The translations under genes were made by a program, and so were the position numbers. The notes beneath the pieces are model-generated. The model was not told where the DNA came from. It was given only the letters and a program-made list of their open reading frames with translations, and searched no databases. A stretch of 21,945 nt of DNA from Priapulus caudatus (Eukaryota > Priapulida > Priapulimorpha > Priapulimorphida > Priapulidae): the NCBI RefSeq assembly GCF_000485595.1, contig NW_014578032.1:30986-52930 (forward strand), read 5' to 3'. Shown one piece after another: positions 18,725 to 21,945 of the stretch. Position 1 is the first letter of the stretch. The number at the start of each line of letters is the position of its first letter.

Positions 18725-18780
18725 ACAAGCAGCGTAATTAAGATGCTCACGATAAAGCCTTCCTTTATACGCCTCTTGAT
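18725..18780. mobile_element. Small palindromic hairpin element, copy 2 reading
   Basis: Counterpart of 8115-8164. Loop CACGATA and right arm AAGCCTTCCTTTATACGCC are recognisable; the left arm has inserted bases. Confidence 0.6.
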
Positions 18781-20074
18781 ATAATATTTACCGTACTCTC
18801 ATCCTCCGGCACTCTATTGCATCAAGCAACATGAAATTTAGCTATAATTAACTGTGATTTAAAGCCCTGCTTAGAAACAGGGCACTAAATTAGAATATTG
18901 ACCAATTTTCTTGTAGTGATATTCTAACTTCTAATCATATTCTATAATGACTATTCATAGAAACTCCTATAATTGTTCTCCTTTACATATTAAGATTATG
19001 AACACCATCCTACAGACCCCACCTCCACCTCACCACACCAAAAATCCGAAGATCTCTAAACAAATGAAAAGTCATTATGTTTTGCTATGGACATAGAAAT
19101 AAAATAATAAATAAATATATATATAAAAATTAAAACACAAAGGGAGATTAAAACGAAAATTACGTAAAAATATCATACAGAAATTAGTCGTGGTGAACTG
19201 AAATTTTGTGATAAAGACTCGAGGGTTAATGATACCTGTGTAAAGTGTGGTTTGGCTGATGTTAGAACATAGTAGTTGGGTGATTAGAGATCGCGAACGC
19301 GTGGTTGCCATAATGGGTTAGTCGCGCCATGCGCGTTTGATGTAGTAGGATGATGAGACGTGAAAACGGTTGAATCATTGTTGTGCAGATTGTGTGTCGA
19401 GTCGGTGTGTTGTCCGCTTGCGCAGCGAATTGATTTTCTTTTTAGGTTTAGCAGAAACGTGGAAATGGAATGTTCTATGTTAGAAAGGAGGACGGACGAC
19501 GAGAGTTGCGGTCACTGCGATGCGTGCCTCTGTGCGCACAGCACTGGGGGTGCGACTATTGAGAACAGATAATAACTATTATGGCAAGATTTTGCTAAAC
19601 ACAACGCTTGACATTTGATCTTCCCTTCATTCATCTCCACAAACAAATCCACTTTGAAAACGGATAACATCAAACCCGCTTACGCTTTACAACTGGAATA
19701 AGCTCGGAAACTCACGTACTGCCTACTAGCATGCAGACACTTGTGCGCACATAAACCCCAGCACATCTGTGAGACTCAACAACTCGCACGTCGCGATATC
19801 CTTACGCTAGCATAGCACGCAGCAACACAAAGCCGTTCCTTCCATTCATCTCATTCATCATGAACGTAATTCGTCGTGAGCTGTCGTTAAATATAATGTT
19901 TAACTGCCATCGAAATTATGTACGAGCTGCGTACCGAGCAGTATACGATTAACACACTACCAATTAAGACACCGCTACACTCTGTCTCGTTTAGCATCGT
20001 TAGAAGAAAGTGAGAGCGAGGGATCCGAGGGAGCTAGAACCAGATCACAAAAGAAGCTGTTGGTACCTTAATTT
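18781..20074. other. Unassigned stretch, copy 2
   Basis: Counterpart of 8165-9401. At 18997-19072 a C/A-rich string (ACCCCACCTCCACCTCACC) replaces the AT-rich copy 1 sequence. No frame is conserved with copy 1. Confidence 0.4.
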
Positions 20075-20258
20075 ACACTCGATCGCACAATCACCGCACT
20101 GCACGCGACACACACACAGGCACACACACGAGCACCAGCACACACACGCAACGGACACCGCGAGCCACGCCGCGCGCAACCTGCTGATCGGCTGCATGCA
20201 CGCACGCACCGCAACGCAGCACGCGCACGCACGCACTGCACGCCACGCACGCGCGAGA
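20075..20258 (+). repeat. CA/CACG microsatellite, copy 2
   Basis: Counterpart of 9402-9540, longer by about 45 bases and interrupted by GC-rich pieces such as GCCACGCCGCGCGCAACC. The length difference is consistent with allelic variation or read error. Confidence 0.75.
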
Positions 20259-21945
20259 TGTCTCAAAGGAAATGTAATTATAAATACGGGATGTGATTCC
20301 GTCTAGATCTAAAAGTTAGAAGCAGAATGATGATCGTAGTGAATAATTACTATACTAGACACTAAACCATTTACTATAGATTCCTGAGTCTATGTACAGT
20401 AAATCCATACCTACACACTACCCTGACCACACAACGCTTTCAACAGAATGCCATCCTCACTATCAATGCATGAACACATCTTCACATAATGTAATAAATA
20501 TTTCGTGGCTATTATACCAAGATAGTCCCTTATATATCAAGGTGTAACGGATGCAAAATGATGCGAAAACCGAAAGTCGATCGCCGACATAGAATAGTAT
20601 TCGAGGACGTGAGAAATCGTGTACTTCTTACGACGCGACTTACATGCGACGTTGCGATTACCTATGAGGTGCGACAGCCGTAAGAGTCAATATATAGACT
20701 AATTTAAGACTAATGCTTTGTTATCCTACAAACGGCGGCCCCTGTTTCTCACCACATCCACCGAATTACGCTAAGGCTGTTGCTGAAGGTAAAGAGTACG
20801 CCGATCGACACACGATGAAAGAAGTAGTATCCTCTTAAAATGATTCACCTAGAGAAGAAGGGGCTAGAAGAAGAGAGAGGGACAGAGCAGCAGAGGTGCT
20901 TGACGTGTGTAGGCAGTCTGTGCTATATATCCCTATTACCCGTATTATGCGCATACTGTGTACCAAAAATCTTGGCAACCATTTATATTTAATACTCATA
21001 CTTGACGCCTTGATTATCTGCTGCCTGCTAGACTGGAACAGAAGTCACAATTCCCCACCATTACAAGAGCCCTCTTAAATTAATATAAAGGTATAACAAT
21101 ATCATCCACGGAGATTGTTGAATCTTACATCTAAACCTGGGTGTTAGCACCTATCTGACAACGTTCGAACGAGATATTCAAAACGCATTCGAAGTTCTCA
21201 ACGTCGAGTTTTACAACGTTTCTAGTCAAACGTTCGTACTACCAAAACTAGGGGTAGTGGAGCTTATCGCGCACAATGTATACGCCTGCTATGTGGTGAC
21301 AATACGACGGCAAGCAAAACTTAACACAGACCGACGCTGCATTAAAAAAAACTAGCAGAGAGTTAACGAAAGTTCACCTTTCCATCAAAGCTGTTCAACA
21401 ATAACACGACACACGATCTCTATTAGCGTATATTCATTTCACAGAAAACGTATACAAACTTCAACCACAGGTGAGTCCGAGTGCACGAAGCAGCTAGTAG
21501 ACGATCACAGCGACCAAAAACTAACGACAGACCAAAAAAATGGCATTCTCCAAGGAGTCAACAGATGCGCTTGCAAAGTGCTATTGTAGCGAATTCACAT
21601 TCAAGTCTACCGCTGCGTTTGCCAACCCCTGTAGCAAAATGGCGATGAATAACCAGTGGCGATTTTAGACACAAGTGGTGAATACAATTGGCGAATGAAT
21701 TTAACGCGCTCACAAAAAACCTACGACTGAAATAATGAAATTGCTCAAATTGTAGGTCATGCCAAGTCAACTTAACAATTCTCGTAAACTTAGGTCCTTG
21801 TGCAAAACTTACCGTTGCCAAACAGTGCAACAACCCCCCCCCAGTTTTGTCTAGACTGAAAACTACATTATTTCATTTTACTTGATTATTTTATAAAAAG
21901 CATTTCGTACACCCTTTTTCCATACCCATCACTGATTTAATGCCG
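20259..21945. other. Unassigned right end of the window
   Basis: It follows copy 1 (9541-11070) to about 21790, then about 155 bases have no partner in the window. A run of C lies at about 21833-21841. No coding signal or RNA gene is recognised. Confidence 0.4.

Larger units (their letters stand above)
11096..21790 (+). repeat. Copy 2 of the ~10.7 kb direct repeat
   Basis: It matches 330-11070 throughout, with many small indels. It starts about 330 bases in from the left of copy 1, so it lacks the element at 1-198. After about 21790 the sequence continues past the point where copy 1 meets the gap. Confidence 0.9.

Noticed and set aside
330-21790. A genuine recent tandem gene duplication
   Set aside because: Indel-dominated differences, the 25-N junction, the identical island with a stitching scar and complementary exon damage fit an assembly cause better. 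It is not formally excluded without read depth.

Overview
The window looks like invertebrate nuclear DNA. The one recognisable gene is split by GT-AG introns, the rest is AT-rich non-coding DNA full of short inverted-repeat elements and microsatellites, and there are no operons or ribosome-binding sites. The species cannot be named; a marine invertebrate such as a sponge is only a guess.

The window is one ~10.7 kb locus written twice in the same orientation: copy 1 at about 330-11070, then 25 Ns (11071-11095), then copy 2 at about 11096-21790. The copies differ mainly by scattered 1-3 base insertions and deletions, in exons and introns alike. This is the pattern of uncorrected long reads or two unmerged haplotypes, not of an aged gene duplication. 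One 1150-base island (1286-2435 and 12123-13272) is identical in both copies.

The gene lies on the minus strand in each copy (1661-5348 and 12498-16058). It encodes a fold-type II PLP enzyme of the serine racemase / serine-threonine dehydratase family, in six exons. No single copy reads through cleanly. Taking exons 1-3 from copy 1, exons 4-5 from copy 2 and the shared exon 6 gives 1023 nt, or 340 codons plus stop, with every splice phase matching. Exon 6 carries two compensating 1-base frame breaks, identical in both copies. The PLP lysine, the asparagine loop and the tetraglycine loop are present. Several residues usually conserved in serine racemase are changed, so racemase activity is doubtful.

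Layout of copy 1: terminal-inverted-repeat element (1-198); small hairpin element (963-1025); G/C-rich minisatellite in the presumed 3' UTR (1310-1580); exon 6; ~44-base tandem repeat in intron 5 (2076-2175); exon 5; intron 4 with short simple repeats and a long CA/TG tract; exons 4, 3, 2 and 1; AT-rich 5' flank; a second copy of the first element with 9-base target duplications (5880-6140); a ~570-base terminal-inverted-repeat element (7034-7607); an 86-base perfect palindrome (7985-8070); a second hairpin of the 963 family (8115-8164); a CA/CACG tract (9402-9540); then unassigned DNA to the gap. Copy 2 repeats this order, lacks the leftmost element and runs about 155 bases further to the right.

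No second gene, tRNA, rRNA or CRISPR array could be supported.
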